64,000 nt of DNA from Phycisphaerales bacterium (GTDB lineage Bacteria; Planctomycetota; Phycisphaerae; Phycisphaerales; UBA1924), in assembly GCA_029260455.1 (NCBI GenBank), contig JAJDDF010000008.1, positions 62,001 through 126,000 on the forward strand, written 5' to 3'. Shown piece after piece: positions 56,318-64,000 of the stretch. The notes below the pieces were generated by a model, which searched no databases, had not been told where the DNA came from, and saw nothing but the letters and a program-made list of their open reading frames with translations. Position 1 is the stretch's first letter. The number at the start of each line of letters is the position of its first letter. The translations under genes and the position numbers were made by a program.

Positions 56318-56854
56318 TCAGCGCCCGAAGAGGGCGAGCAGAGCCTGAATCAATAATAGCAGCAATGCAGCAAGTAGGAATCCAAGAGCTATCTTGTACT
56401 GTCCCTGCCTCTCCTTCCCCACTTTGTTGTTGAATGCCTCCGCGGCCATTACGCTCTCTAAAATGGCGATGCGGGTCTTAGCTTCAACCATTTTGTCGGT
56501 ATCCCCATCTGAATTACTTTCTTTAGCATATTCGCGCAGGCGTTGTTGCCAGCCACTGTACTTGCTCATGTCTGTTGGCAGTTCGTACGCGTGGGGCCAT
56601 ATTGCAACTGCAAGCCAGATCGCGGAAGGAACGACGCATGCAAAGCCCAGCAGACCGAACGTCACTACCCCAGCAGCGTAAACTCCACCACGACCCAATG
56701 CCCCGCTCATGAGAGCATAATTGCCGGTTGCTGCAAGTACAACAACTGTAAGCGCAAGGTGATACCTGTTGTGCGCTCGCTCCACGCGATCGAGCGTCTG
56801 ATCGTACCGACGGATGCATAGTTGAAGATAATCGTCTTCTTTCATCCCATTCAC
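56318..56854 (-). CDS. Four-helix membrane protein of unknown family
   Basis: This is a 178-residue protein. Two helices are seen in the first half (ALTVVVLAATGNYALMSG; GVVTFGLLGFACVVPSAIWLAV), followed by a cytoplasmic charged helical region (about 95-150) and a C-terminal helix (IALGFLLAALLLLLIQALL). The topology resembles SLATT- and Pycsar-type effector membrane proteins used in bacterial anti-phage signalling, but no nucleotide cyclase gene is adjacent and the match is only by shape. It starts with GTG at 56854 overlapping the putA stop by 4 bases (GTGA); ATG 56845 is possible. It is probably cotranscribed with putA upstream and the small Pro-rich gene downstream. Confidence 0.55.
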   Translation of the reverse strand: MNGMKEDDYLQLCIRRYDQTLDRVERAHNRYHLALTVVVLAATGNYALMSGALGRGGVYAAGVVTFGLLGFACVVPSAIWLAVAIWPHAYELPTDMSKYSGWQQRLREYAKESNSDGDTDKMVEAKTRIAILESVMAAEAFNNKVGKERQGQYKIALGFLLAALLLLLIQALLALFGR

Positions 56855-59800
56855 AGCTCCGGTGCAAAGCCCCGGCGCATTGTGTTCTCACACACCGCAC
56901 GCGGCTCTACGAATTGCAGCAGATAGTCACTGCCGCCGGCTTTGGAGCCGACGCCCGACATGCCGAAGCCGCCGAAGGGCTGGCGGGCGACGAGTGCGCC
57001 CGTGCAGCCGCGATTGAGATAGAGGTTGCCTACGCGGAACTCGCGGCGAGCGCGCTCAAGATGCGAGGGCTTGCGCGTGAAGAGACCACCTGTGAGTTTG
57101 TAGGGTGAGGCGTTGGCGATTTCGAGCGCTTCGTCAAAGGTCATGGCGTGCATAACGGCAAGCACGGGGCCAAAGATTTCTTCGCAGGCAATGGGGTGGT
57201 CTGGCTGCACGTTCGAAAAGATGACCGGGCCGATGTAGTTGGTTGGTTGGGTTCCGGTCGTTGAATCGTGTGCGCTTGAGCCATCCATGGCGATCTCGAG
57301 CGTGGCGCCGTCTTGCTTGGCCTGCTCGATGTAATGGCGAATCTTGGTGGCAGAGGCGTCGTCGATCACGGGGCCAACATCCGTGCCGCAGCGTGTTGGG
57401 TCTGCAATGACAAGCGAGCGTGTTGCTTCGACAAGGCGTTTTGTAAATGTGGTGATATGCGCACCTGCGGGCCCTTCGGGATCAACAACGATGCAACGCG
57501 AACACGCGGAGCACTTTTGTCCCTGAAAGCCGAAGGCCGAATCGCGCACACCGAGGACAGCTTCGTCGAGATCGGCCGAGGTGTCAACGATGATCGCGTT
57601 TTTGCCGCCCATCTCGCAGATGATTTTCTTGACGTGCAGTTGATCGTCGGGCGTGAGGCCCGCAGCAGCGATGATGTCAAGACCAACTGCCTTTGAGCCG
57701 GTAAAGGCAATCAGCGCAATGCGCGGATCGCGCACGAGTGCAGCGCCGACCGTCTCGCCATGGCCCGGGCAGAACTGCAGCACATCCTTGGGCGCTTTCG
57801 CTTCCCGCAGCGCAGTCGAAAGAATGTCAAACATTCGTTGCGCAATCGCAGGTGTTTGCTCAGCGGGTTTGATGATGACCGTGTTGCCCGTGGCGAGCGC
57901 AGCGGCCGTCATGCCGCAGCAGATCGCAAGCGGGAAATTCCATGGCGAGATGACAATCGCGACGCCGCGCGGCTGGTAGAAGGTTTCATCGAGTTCGCCA
58001 ATGAAGGTACCGAGTCGCGTGCGCTCAAAAAGCGGCACAGCGCAGCGTGCGTAGTACTCGCAAAAATCGATCGCCTCACAAACATCGGCGTCCGCTTCGC
58101 GCCATGTCTTGCCGGCTTCTTTGATCATGATGGCGGCGAGTTCATCGCGCTGGGCGCGCATGAGATCGGCTGCACGAGTAAGCACATTGGCGCGGGCAAC
58201 TGGATCGAAATTGCGCCACGCCACAAACGCGCGTTCCGCCTTTGCGACCATCGCGTTCGCATCATCGACCGAGTGTTCCTTGGACGCTTTCGGCACACGG
58301 ATCTTCTCGACGGTCTTGCCAAACCCATCGCGCTGGCTTTGATCAGCAAAATCACGCAGTGGTTCGGTAATGAATGGCTTACCATCGCCAACGCCTTCGA
58401 CCGCAACCGAAAGCTTGTGGCGCTCGGCGGCGATTGCCACAAGATCGGGAGTGTCACTTGGCGCACCGTGCGGCGAAGCGAGCAGCACCGATTCATCGTG
58501 CGCTTCTGTAGCACTCGCCATAAGCCATGATTCGTTGCTTGTATTTTCGAGCAAGCGGCGCACGAGATACGCCATGCCCGGAATCATTTCGCCGACGGGG
58601 ACATATTCACGAATGCGCATGCCCAGATCGGTTGCAGCGGCTTTCAGATCATCCGCCATGCCGTGCAGCATTTGCAGTTCCAGCGATTCCTTGGGCAAGT
58701 CGCGACGTTCTAGGCCATCAAGCGCCGCGGCGATCGAACGCACATTGTGCGAACCGAGCGCGAGTCTTGTGCCGCCCTGATCGGTGCTGCGCGGCGTGGC
58801 ATCGAGGAAGCGCTCGGTCATGCGCTCGAAGCACGCATCGGTCTCGCGCTTGGTGTTCCAAACAGGGCAGGGCCAACCCTGCTCCTCGGCGTGAATGGTT
58901 TCGTAATCCCAGTAGGCACCCTTGACGAGGCGCACGGTCACGATGCGCCCGGTGCGCTGCGCCCACTCGCAGATGCGCTGCGCATCTGCATCACCCGATT
59001 TCAGGTACGCCTGCATCGCAAGACCAGCCTCGAAGTCCCATTTCTCGCAACAGCGCTCAAAGAGAGTGAGCGTAAACTCCTTGTGATGAAATGATTCCAT
59101 GTCGAAGTTGACGAAAACGTTTTTCTTCGCTGCAAGCTCAAGAATAGGCCCAATTCGCCCCATCAAATCGACAATGGAACCTTCGGTATCAATCGGATCG
59201 CACTTTGCAGAAAGTGATGAGACCTTGATCGACACATTGCAGCGCGGCACAGCGCCAAGATGATCAGTTTCAAGGCGCTCATTTGTGTTCCACATTCTCA
59301 CGCGCTCGGGAAGTGTCCCCACAAGATCGAGATAACGCTGCTGATAGACATCAGCTTCGGCGTCCGAAACGCACACTTCGCCAAGAAGATCAACTGAAAA
59401 CCCGATGCCGTGCTTCCAGAGTTTTTCCAAGCGCGGGAGCGCATCGGCAGCATCAACGCCTGCGATGAACTTGTGCGCCATCGATTCAATCTGCCCGGAA
59501 ACAGTTTTGGTGAGCAAGCCCTTGGCAAGTGCGCCCGCTTTGAGACCAGTGGACAACCCCGAAGGCAATGTCACGCCGGGCTGGGTGAGATAGTCAACCA
59601 GATGTTCGTGTATCTCATCGGTTGAGCGCAGCATCGGGAAGCAATCGACGAAACGAAAAAGCTGCACCTTGAAGGCCTGATCCTTCATCGCCCATGTCAT
59701 GAGTTTGTCAGACCAGAACTGACCTGAAAGCAGCCCGGCTCGGTGGCGGCGGGCCGAATCGAGGAACTCGCGTCCCAATTCTTCAATGCGATCGTCGCGC

Positions 59801-59898
59801 CAACTGCCCGGTTCACTCGGCGCAGCGCGCGATGTTGGAGACGACGGCTCGCCGACCAACACAGGCGGCTTGGATGACTTGCGCGAGAAGATGCCCAT
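56851..59898 (-). CDS. putA: Bifunctional proline dehydrogenase / glutamate-semialdehyde dehydrogenase
   Basis: This is a 1015-residue PutA, oxidising proline to glutamate in two steps. Residues about 80-460 form the FAD-dependent proline dehydrogenase barrel (VFVNFDMESFHHKEFTLTLF, RLVKGAYWDYET, REYVPVGEMIPGMAYLVRRL). From about 515 the aldehyde dehydrogenase domain follows, with the NAD site in ISPWNFPLAI, catalytic Glu in ICEMGGKNAIIV and catalytic Cys in FQGQKCSACSRC. The DNA-binding RHH domain of some PutA proteins is absent, so it is not a repressor. ATG 59898 (MGIFSRKSS) has GGAG about 11 bases upstream. It feeds glutamate to nitrogen metabolism. It is the leading gene of a short operon. 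Confidence 0.95.
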   Translation of the reverse strand: MGIFSRKSSKPPVLVGEPSSPTSRAAPSEPGSWRDDRIEELGREFLDSARRHRAGLLSGQFWSDKLMTWAMKDQAFKVQLFRFVDCFPMLRSTDEIHEHLVDYLTQPGVTLPSGLSTGLKAGALAKGLLTKTVSGQIESMAHKFIAGVDAADALPRLEKLWKHGIGFSVDLLGEVCVSDAEADVYQQRYLDLVGTLPERVRMWNTNERLETDHLGAVPRCNVSIKVSSLSAKCDPIDTEGSIVDLMGRIGPILELAAKKNVFVNFDMESFHHKEFTLTLFERCCEKWDFEAGLAMQAYLKSGDADAQRICEWAQRTGRIVTVRLVKGAYWDYETIHAEEQGWPCPVWNTKRETDACFERMTERFLDATPRSTDQGGTRLALGSHNVRSIAAALDGLERRDLPKESLELQMLHGMADDLKAAATDLGMRIREYVPVGEMIPGMAYLVRRLLENTSNESWLMASATEAHDESVLLASPHGAPSDTPDLVAIAAERHKLSVAVEGVGDGKPFITEPLRDFADQSQRDGFGKTVEKIRVPKASKEHSVDDANAMVAKAERAFVAWRNFDPVARANVLTRAADLMRAQRDELAAIMIKEAGKTWREADADVCEAIDFCEYYARCAVPLFERTRLGTFIGELDETFYQPRGVAIVISPWNFPLAICCGMTAAALATGNTVIIKPAEQTPAIAQRMFDILSTALREAKAPKDVLQFCPGHGETVGAALVRDPRIALIAFTGSKAVGLDIIAAAGLTPDDQLHVKKIICEMGGKNAIIVDTSADLDEAVLGVRDSAFGFQGQKCSACSRCIVVDPEGPAGAHITTFTKRLVEATRSLVIADPTRCGTDVGPVIDDASATKIRHYIEQAKQDGATLEIAMDGSSAHDSTTGTQPTNYIGPVIFSNVQPDHPIACEEIFGPVLAVMHAMTFDEALEIANASPYKLTGGLFTRKPSHLERARREFRVGNLYLNRGCTGALVARQPFGGFGMSGVGSKAGGSDYLLQFVEPRAVCENTMRRGFAPEL

Positions 59899-59978
59899 GG
59901 ATGAAACGACTCCGTCAGCGTGTGCGAAGAGCGGATTGTAGGGGAAGTGCAAGAACGCTTGTGCGCTGCTCGTGTGCT

Positions 59979-59999
59979 ATGGTCCCCTTGGGGGACCAT
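59979..59999. repeat. Palindromic hairpin 1 between putA and mnmA
   Basis: ATGGTCCCC-TTG-GGGGACCAT is a perfect 9-base hairpin with a 3-base loop. It lies between the divergent putA and mnmA genes. Confidence 0.6.
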
Positions 60000-60022
60000 G
60001 CGGACTGTTCTGCACGTTCCAA

Positions 60023-60045
60023 CGTGGTCGCCCAAGGCGACCACG
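60023..60045. repeat. Palindromic hairpin 2 between putA and mnmA
   Basis: CGTGGTCGCC-CAA-GGCGACCACG is a perfect 10-base hairpin with a 3-base loop, 24 bases from the previous one. Both lack a T-run, so they do not look like simple terminators. Confidence 0.6.
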
Positions 60046-60080
60046 GCACGCGGCGGGGAGCACCCGCCTACCCTGTCCCC

Positions 60081-61220
60081 ATGGGTTCCAAGGGCAAAGT
60101 CCTGCTTGCGATGTCGGGCGGCGTCGACTCCTCGGTCGCCGCAGCGCTCTTGGTGCGCCAAGGCTACGAGGTCGTGGGCGTCTTCATGCGCCTTGGCACC
60201 CCCGATGAGCCGGAAGCTGGCCCGGTGCCCGCGGGAACGTGCGAGACGATGCCGGGGCCGAAGAAGCGCGCCAAGGGGTGCTGCTCGGTGGGTGATGCCG
60301 CCGACGCTCGGGTGGTGGCCGCAGAGCTTGGCATCCCGCTTTATGTCGCGAACTTTCGGCGTGACTTTGGCCGCATCATGGATTACTTCGTCGATGAATA
60401 TGCCCGCGGCCGCACGCCCAATCCATGCGTGCGCTGCAATGACTGGCTCAAGTTTGGCAAGCTTCATGACTATGCCCAGCAGCTCGGGTGCGATTTCGTG
60501 GCCTCCGGGCACTACGCGCAGGTGACGCAGGGCGAGGGCGGCCCGGAACTGCGCCGCGGTGTCGATCATGCCAAGGACCAGAGTTATGTGCTGTTTGGCG
60601 TGCCGCGCGAGCGCATGATGCACATGCTGCTACCGATTGGCGCAATGCACAAACCGGATGTGCGCGCACTTGCGGAAGAACTATCACTGCCCGTCTTTGA
60701 TAAGCCGGACAGTCAGGAAATCTGTTTCGTGCCCGATGATGATTACGCGGGGTTTGTCGAGCGGCGCAGGCCTGATCTTGTGCAGGAGGGTGCGATTGTT
60801 GATACCGATGGCAACACGGTGGGAGCCCATGGAGGGCATCATAAGTTCACCATCGGTCAGCGCCGCGGCATCGGGGTGGCCCTTGGACATCCGCTGTATG
60901 TCATCGACCGCGACATCGACACGAACACAGTGACCGTTGGCGACAAGGCAGACCTGACCTGCACGGAGCTGCGCGTGGGCGAGGTCAATTGGCACCGCGA
61001 CTGTCCTGCGCCGGGGGCGTCGTTCGATGCGCTCGTGCAGTGGCGCGCACATGGCGTCGCTGCCCCGGCCCAAGTGACATGGCGCGGCGATGCCTTCGAG
61101 GTGCAATTCGGCGAGCCACAGGAAGCCATCGCCCCGGGGCAGGCATGCGTTGTGTATAGCGCTTCGGAGCCTGATCTGGTGCTGGGTGGTGGCTGGATCG
61201 CGAAAGCGACGCGGCACTAA
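60081..61220 (+). CDS. mnmA: tRNA-specific 2-thiouridylase
   Basis: This is a 379-residue enzyme that thiolates U34 of tRNA-Lys, -Glu and -Gln. The ATP-binding PP-loop is LLAMSGGVDSSVAA. The catalytic Cys pair is in NPCVRCN and in DSQEICFVPDDDY. FLAGSHYAQ-type GHYAQV is present as ASGHYAQVTQG. A short insertion (GCCSVGDAADARVV) interrupts the N-terminal domain, with two adjacent Cys. ATG 60081 is preceded by TACCCT with six bases between, and there is no Shine-Dalgarno. It diverges from putA. Translation-related tilS lies further downstream on the other strand. Confidence 0.95.
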   Translation: MGSKGKVLLAMSGGVDSSVAAALLVRQGYEVVGVFMRLGTPDEPEAGPVPAGTCETMPGPKKRAKGCCSVGDAADARVVAAELGIPLYVANFRRDFGRIMDYFVDEYARGRTPNPCVRCNDWLKFGKLHDYAQQLGCDFVASGHYAQVTQGEGGPELRRGVDHAKDQSYVLFGVPRERMMHMLLPIGAMHKPDVRALAEELSLPVFDKPDSQEICFVPDDDYAGFVERRRPDLVQEGAIVDTDGNTVGAHGGHHKFTIGQRRGIGVALGHPLYVIDRDIDTNTVTVGDKADLTCTELRVGEVNWHRDCPAPGASFDALVQWRAHGVAAPAQVTWRGDAFEVQFGEPQEAIAPGQACVVYSASEPDLVLGGGWIAKATRH

Positions 61221-61229
61221 CAGGGCCAC

Positions 61230-61259
61230 TTGACACGTTCGGTATATGTTTGGTATACT
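61230..61259 (+). promoter_or_regulatory. Strong sigma-70 type promoter
   Basis: TTGACA at 61230-61235 and TATACT at 61254-61259 are separated by 18 bases. This is the closest match to the bacterial consensus in this window. Transcription would start near 61266 and run about 300 bases before the sigma gene. Confidence 0.75.
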
Positions 61260-61265
61260 CCATGG

Positions 61266-61567
61266 ATCACTTGGGGGGCAAGGACCGCCGAGAGCGCAAT
61301 TTTTAGTATTTGGGCTGTTTTTTAGAATCATTCCAAGGACCGGGAACAGAACTGGAGGCTGCGACGTCCGTACAAGTAGTAAGACGCGGGATGTTCCCGG
61401 TCTTGGGTGCATAGGGGGATGGAAGGGCATCTGACCAGTTACACGGTCATGCCCGGGCAGAAGGTGCTCCGATAGGTCTGACACCCTTATTGCACGCGGC
61501 ACGGGCGATGGCGAATGGTCAAAAAAGCCATTCGCAGGACTTCGGCGGTGGGGTAGAAAGGCGGACG
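61266..61567 (+). ncRNA. Long structured leader of the sigma factor gene
   Basis: About 300 bases lie between the promoter and the sigma-factor start. GACCGGGAACA and TGTTCCCGGTC form an 11-base stem, extended by CCAA/TTGG with one bulged G (about 61334-61407). A second hairpin is GGGCA..TGACC / GGTCA TGCCC around 61425-61457. A third, GCGAATGG/CCATTCGC (about 61511-61535), has a nine-base A-rich loop. It may be a regulatory 5' leader or a separate small RNA such as a 6S-like RNA. No known riboswitch motif is recognised. Confidence 0.5.
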
Positions 61568-62704
61568 ATGGAGCCGCAACACATTAAGCAGTTTCGAGCA
61601 ACAGCAGTGAAAACGATTCGCAACAACTCGCCTCTCAGTATGCTCCGGCGGCGCCGGTCAGGTGGGCTGTCTTTCGCGCCGACAGCGGCAACTGAAAGCG
61701 GGCGGACCGCCACCTTGAGTGAAGCGGATGCGCAAATCCTAGCGCACATTCTTGCGACTGAGCCGGATTACATCGATAACGAATTGTTTCGCGAAGCAAC
61801 CGCCGAGCAGCAAATCTTTGATGATGCGCCAGATGTGCGCAAGCCCGATGCCTCGTGGTATTCACCGGTGATGGATGACCTTGGGGTCAAGCGCATGCCC
61901 AAGAGTTCCGAGCAGGTGATCCTGACGGCGGCGGAAGAGCGCATCCTGTTCCTGCAGTACAACTACTCACGGCATCGCTTGGGCGAGCTTCGTGCAGAAG
62001 TGCTTGAGACTGCCTCGCGTACACCGACTCCCGAGCAGGCGGCGGACATGTTGCGCTGGTGGCGCACATCGCGTGAACTTCGCGTACAGATTGCGGAGAC
62101 AAATCTGGCGCTGGTGCTTGCAATGGCCAAACGCACGCGCATGAGTGAGGTTGATTTCGCGGACCTTGTCAGCGAGGGCAACATGGCCTTGCTTCGAGCC
62201 GTCGATAAGTTTGACTGCGCACGCGGGTTCAAATTTTCGACGTATGCATGCCGGGCGATTCTCAAGGCGTTTTCTCGTCAGGGTATGAAGCTCACGAAAT
62301 ATCGCCAGCGGTTCCCGACTGATTTCGACCCGAAACTTGAACGCTCGAATTATGTCGAGACCAAGCGGGAAGAGTTTGTGAAGGACACCGCAAGCGAAGT
62401 GAAGCGCATCGTCGTTGAAAATAGCGCGGGTTTGTCTGACATCGAGCGCACCGTCATCGAGCATCGTTTCCATCTGGAAACACCCGATGAGGGCGAGCGC
62501 CCGATGACACTTGAGCAGGTCGGGCAGATCATCGGCGTCACAAAAGAGCGCGTCCGTCAGATTCAAAATAAGGCCCTTGCCAAGATTCGCCTCGAACTTG
62601 AGACGAGCTACCTGCATGGGCCGAGTGATGAGGGCGCAGATGAGTCAGCGGCGAGTGCGGATGGCAATGATGCCTCACGCATTGCCGCTGCTCTTCTAAA
62701 CTGA
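61568..62704 (+). CDS. Sigma-70 family RNA polymerase sigma factor
   Basis: This is a 378-residue sigma factor. Region 2 is in MSEVDFADLVSEGNMALLRAVDKF with RGFKFSTYACRAILKAF (core binding and -10 recognition), and region 4 contains MTLEQVGQIIGVTKERVRQI with NKALAKIR (helix-turn-helix for -35). The N-terminal 150 residues are unusual and not like RpoD; the length lies between typical RpoD and RpoH. A stress- or stage-specific factor is therefore more likely than the housekeeping one. ATG 61568 has AGAAAGG about seven bases upstream. Upstream in-frame starts (ATG 61508, TTG 61490) are possible. It stands after a strong promoter with a 300-base leader. The C-terminal tail is acidic. Confidence 0.85.
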   Translation: MEPQHIKQFRATAVKTIRNNSPLSMLRRRRSGGLSFAPTAATESGRTATLSEADAQILAHILATEPDYIDNELFREATAEQQIFDDAPDVRKPDASWYSPVMDDLGVKRMPKSSEQVILTAAEERILFLQYNYSRHRLGELRAEVLETASRTPTPEQAADMLRWWRTSRELRVQIAETNLALVLAMAKRTRMSEVDFADLVSEGNMALLRAVDKFDCARGFKFSTYACRAILKAFSRQGMKLTKYRQRFPTDFDPKLERSNYVETKREEFVKDTASEVKRIVVENSAGLSDIERTVIEHRFHLETPDEGERPMTLEQVGQIIGVTKERVRQIQNKALAKIRLELETSYLHGPSDEGADESAASADGNDASRIAAALLN

Positions 62705-62719
62705 CCTCTCTGCCAACAC

Positions 62720-63736
62720 CTATTTCAATGTAACCCACTCACTGGTCACAGTGATCGTTGCACCTCGTGCAAGTGTGTAGCATTTCGAAGCGCCCGAAGA
62801 TGAGCGAATCATCCGAACTATTGGCGTGATCGCGCGGGCCGAGACACGATCCGCACCTGTCGTATTTGCATCGACAACTGCTTTGCGCAGGCCATGACTT
62901 AATACAGCGCGGGGCAATGCACGCAACCGTTCGCGCGGCCAAGGCCCGGCGGGCGGCACAAAAACTGCTTCAGCAAGATCATCTAGAAGATGCGTCAGGT
63001 CGCGCATGAGTGATGCTGTGTGCGCGGCGCGTGAGCCCGCGTGGGGAAGCAACTCCGTGAGCTGCGCAACGGGTCCATGGCGCAGGGCTGCACGCAAGTG
63101 GGATGGGTCAGCATTGGTCGCATCTTCGCGCCATGTGATGTCATGTTCATTGCAAAGACGAATCGCGTCCGCATGAGATGTCCGCAGCATCGGGCGAATA
63201 AGCAAGACGCGCGGCGAATCATCATCTATGGTGCGCCGAGGTGCGATTCCGCGCAACCCAGCGGGGCCGCTGCCGCGCGCCAAGGCCATGAGCAGTGATT
63301 CGAGTTGATCGTCCGCGTGGTGCGCCGTTGCGACAAACGCATAGCCATTGTCTCGTGCAATTTTTGCAAGGGCTGTATAGCGCAAATTGCGGTAGGCATT
63401 CTCGGTACGGGGGTCACCACCAGCGAGAGCATCACCAACAAAGATGGGCACATGGAGCGAGCGTGCCAGTGCCCCCACTGCTGCAACATCCTTCTCCACC
63501 TCAGCCTTTGTGCGCATGTCGTGGCGGATGCACGCCAGGGCAAGGTGTTGAGCCGCATCCTCGGCGGCAATCGCGACCATGGCGAGGACAAGGGCCATTG
63601 AATCTGCCCCGCCAGAGCAGGCAATGAGGGTACGCGGCAGATGTCCGGCGGTGTGTCTGGTCAGGTGACGCCACGCCCGCGCGATCGTCTTGACCACAGG
63701 GTCATTCCTGCTCGGAAGCGGCATATCGGTAGTCAC
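62720..63736 (-). CDS. tilS: tRNA(Ile)-lysidine synthase
   Basis: This is a 338-residue enzyme that changes C34 of tRNA-Ile(CAU) to lysidine. The PP-loop is IACSGGADSMALV. It lacks the second C-terminal subdomain found in longer TilS, so it is of the short type. Middle motifs include FVATAHHADDQLESLLMALARGSG and WREDATNAD. The start is GTG at 63736 with TACGCT about seven bases upstream; no Shine-Dalgarno is seen. ATG 63724 is an alternative. The convergent sigma gene ends 15 bases away. This enzyme is essential in most bacteria for reading AUA codons. Confidence 0.92.
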   Translation of the reverse strand: MTTDMPLPSRNDPVVKTIARAWRHLTRHTAGHLPRTLIACSGGADSMALVLAMVAIAAEDAAQHLALACIRHDMRTKAEVEKDVAAVGALARSLHVPIFVGDALAGGDPRTENAYRNLRYTALAKIARDNGYAFVATAHHADDQLESLLMALARGSGPAGLRGIAPRRTIDDDSPRVLLIRPMLRTSHADAIRLCNEHDITWREDATNADPSHLRAALRHGPVAQLTELLPHAGSRAAHTASLMRDLTHLLDDLAEAVFVPPAGPWPRERLRALPRAVLSHGLRKAVVDANTTGADRVSARAITPIVRMIRSSSGASKCYTLARGATITVTSEWVTLK

Positions 63737-63798
63737 GGAAGGTAGCGTAGCGTGGGATTCTGCCGGGCGGCGCTGGACAGGCCAGCGTTGAATGTACG

Positions 63799-64000
63799 AT
63801 GATGACTCTACGCCGCAAGATGTGGCGTTCGCATCGCCGCGTCGACGAAGGGACTCGTGTCAAGACCATGCTGTGGACCACCGCTGCGCATATGACGATG
63901 CTCGCCCGCGAAGGGGGCAACAGTTGGTTTGCCGGTGCGCTGACAGCCTCGGGGATCGCGCTGCTCACTGTCACGATGTTGCGCGGCATTGTTCGGCAGC
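63799..64000 (+). CDS. Unfinished reading frame with one membrane helix
   Basis: The frame starts at ATG 63799 (or 63802) and remains open to the end of the window, so the gene is truncated at its 3' end. The visible 67 residues begin MMTLRRKMWRSHRRVDEGTR and contain a hydrophobic segment (FAGALTASGIALLTVTML). TACGAT lies directly before the start. No family is recognised. Confidence 0.5.
   Translation, partial: MMTLRRKMWRSHRRVDEGTRVKTMLWTTAAHMTMLAREGGNSWFAGALTASGIALLTVTMLRGIVRQ

Overview
The window reads like a chromosome segment from a Planctomycetota bacterium, most likely class Phycisphaerae. The reasons are a secreted protease ending in a dockerin-like tail, a protein ending in a PEP-CTERM-like tail with four basic residues, an ECF sigma factor next to a CHAT protein, and few Shine-Dalgarno sequences. 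This placement is inference; no rRNA or other phylogenetic marker was compared. Coding density is high, many gene pairs overlap by 4 bases (ATGA or GTGA), and I see no insertion sequence, prophage or CRISPR array.

Region 1 (1-7107, plus strand) is the tail of a dissimilatory nitrate reductase operon: the end of narJ, a NarI-type cytochrome b fused to a diheme cytochrome c, two NarK-type transporters (one with a DoxX-like tail), a cytochrome oxidase subunit III/NorE-like membrane protein with a cytochrome c domain inserted in it, and a 58-residue coiled-coil protein. Region 2 (7161-19981) resembles the ygfK/ssnA/xdhD/hydrolase set linked to anaerobic purine breakdown: a compact YgfK-like iron-sulfur protein, a nitrilase-family amidase, an M20 carbamoylase-type hydrolase, SsnA, a fused 2Fe-2S/molybdopterin hydroxylase, two fold-type II PLP enzymes and a tyrosine phenol-lyase. 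Region 3 (20071-23166) has a Fur-box-like palindrome before an outer-membrane-like protein and a small cytochrome c, several small proteins, tRNA-Leu and tRNA-Ser.

Region 4 (23504-36075) is a surface-glycan type cluster of glycosyltransferases, methyltransferases and a 2-oxoglutarate oxygenase. Four of its proteins carry a similar small Rossmann-like module with an AG-x-H-[TS] motif. Region 5 (36076-44037) holds a hybrid histidine kinase and a compact operon: ECF sigma factor, a 201-residue unknown protein, a TPR-CHAT protease and a secreted subtilisin with a dockerin-like tail. This operon is the strongest candidate here for a poorly described system.

Region 6 (44291-56854) has a PEP-CTERM-like protein, norCB for nitric oxide reduction with an atypical NorB, a structured RNA with an intrinsic terminator before serS, a perfect 27-bp inverted repeat flanking serS, tRNA-Arg, a HEPN-like protein, a propeller protein, a secreted phosphohydrolase, and heme O synthase, an ABC exporter and SCO1. 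Region 7 (56851-64000) carries putA, mnmA, a sigma-70 family factor behind a long structured leader with a strong promoter, tilS, and the start of an unfinished gene. Together the Nar, NarK, NorE-like, NorCB, SCO and heme O synthase genes indicate respiration of nitrogen oxides, and the purine/amino-acid genes supply nitrogen and electrons.
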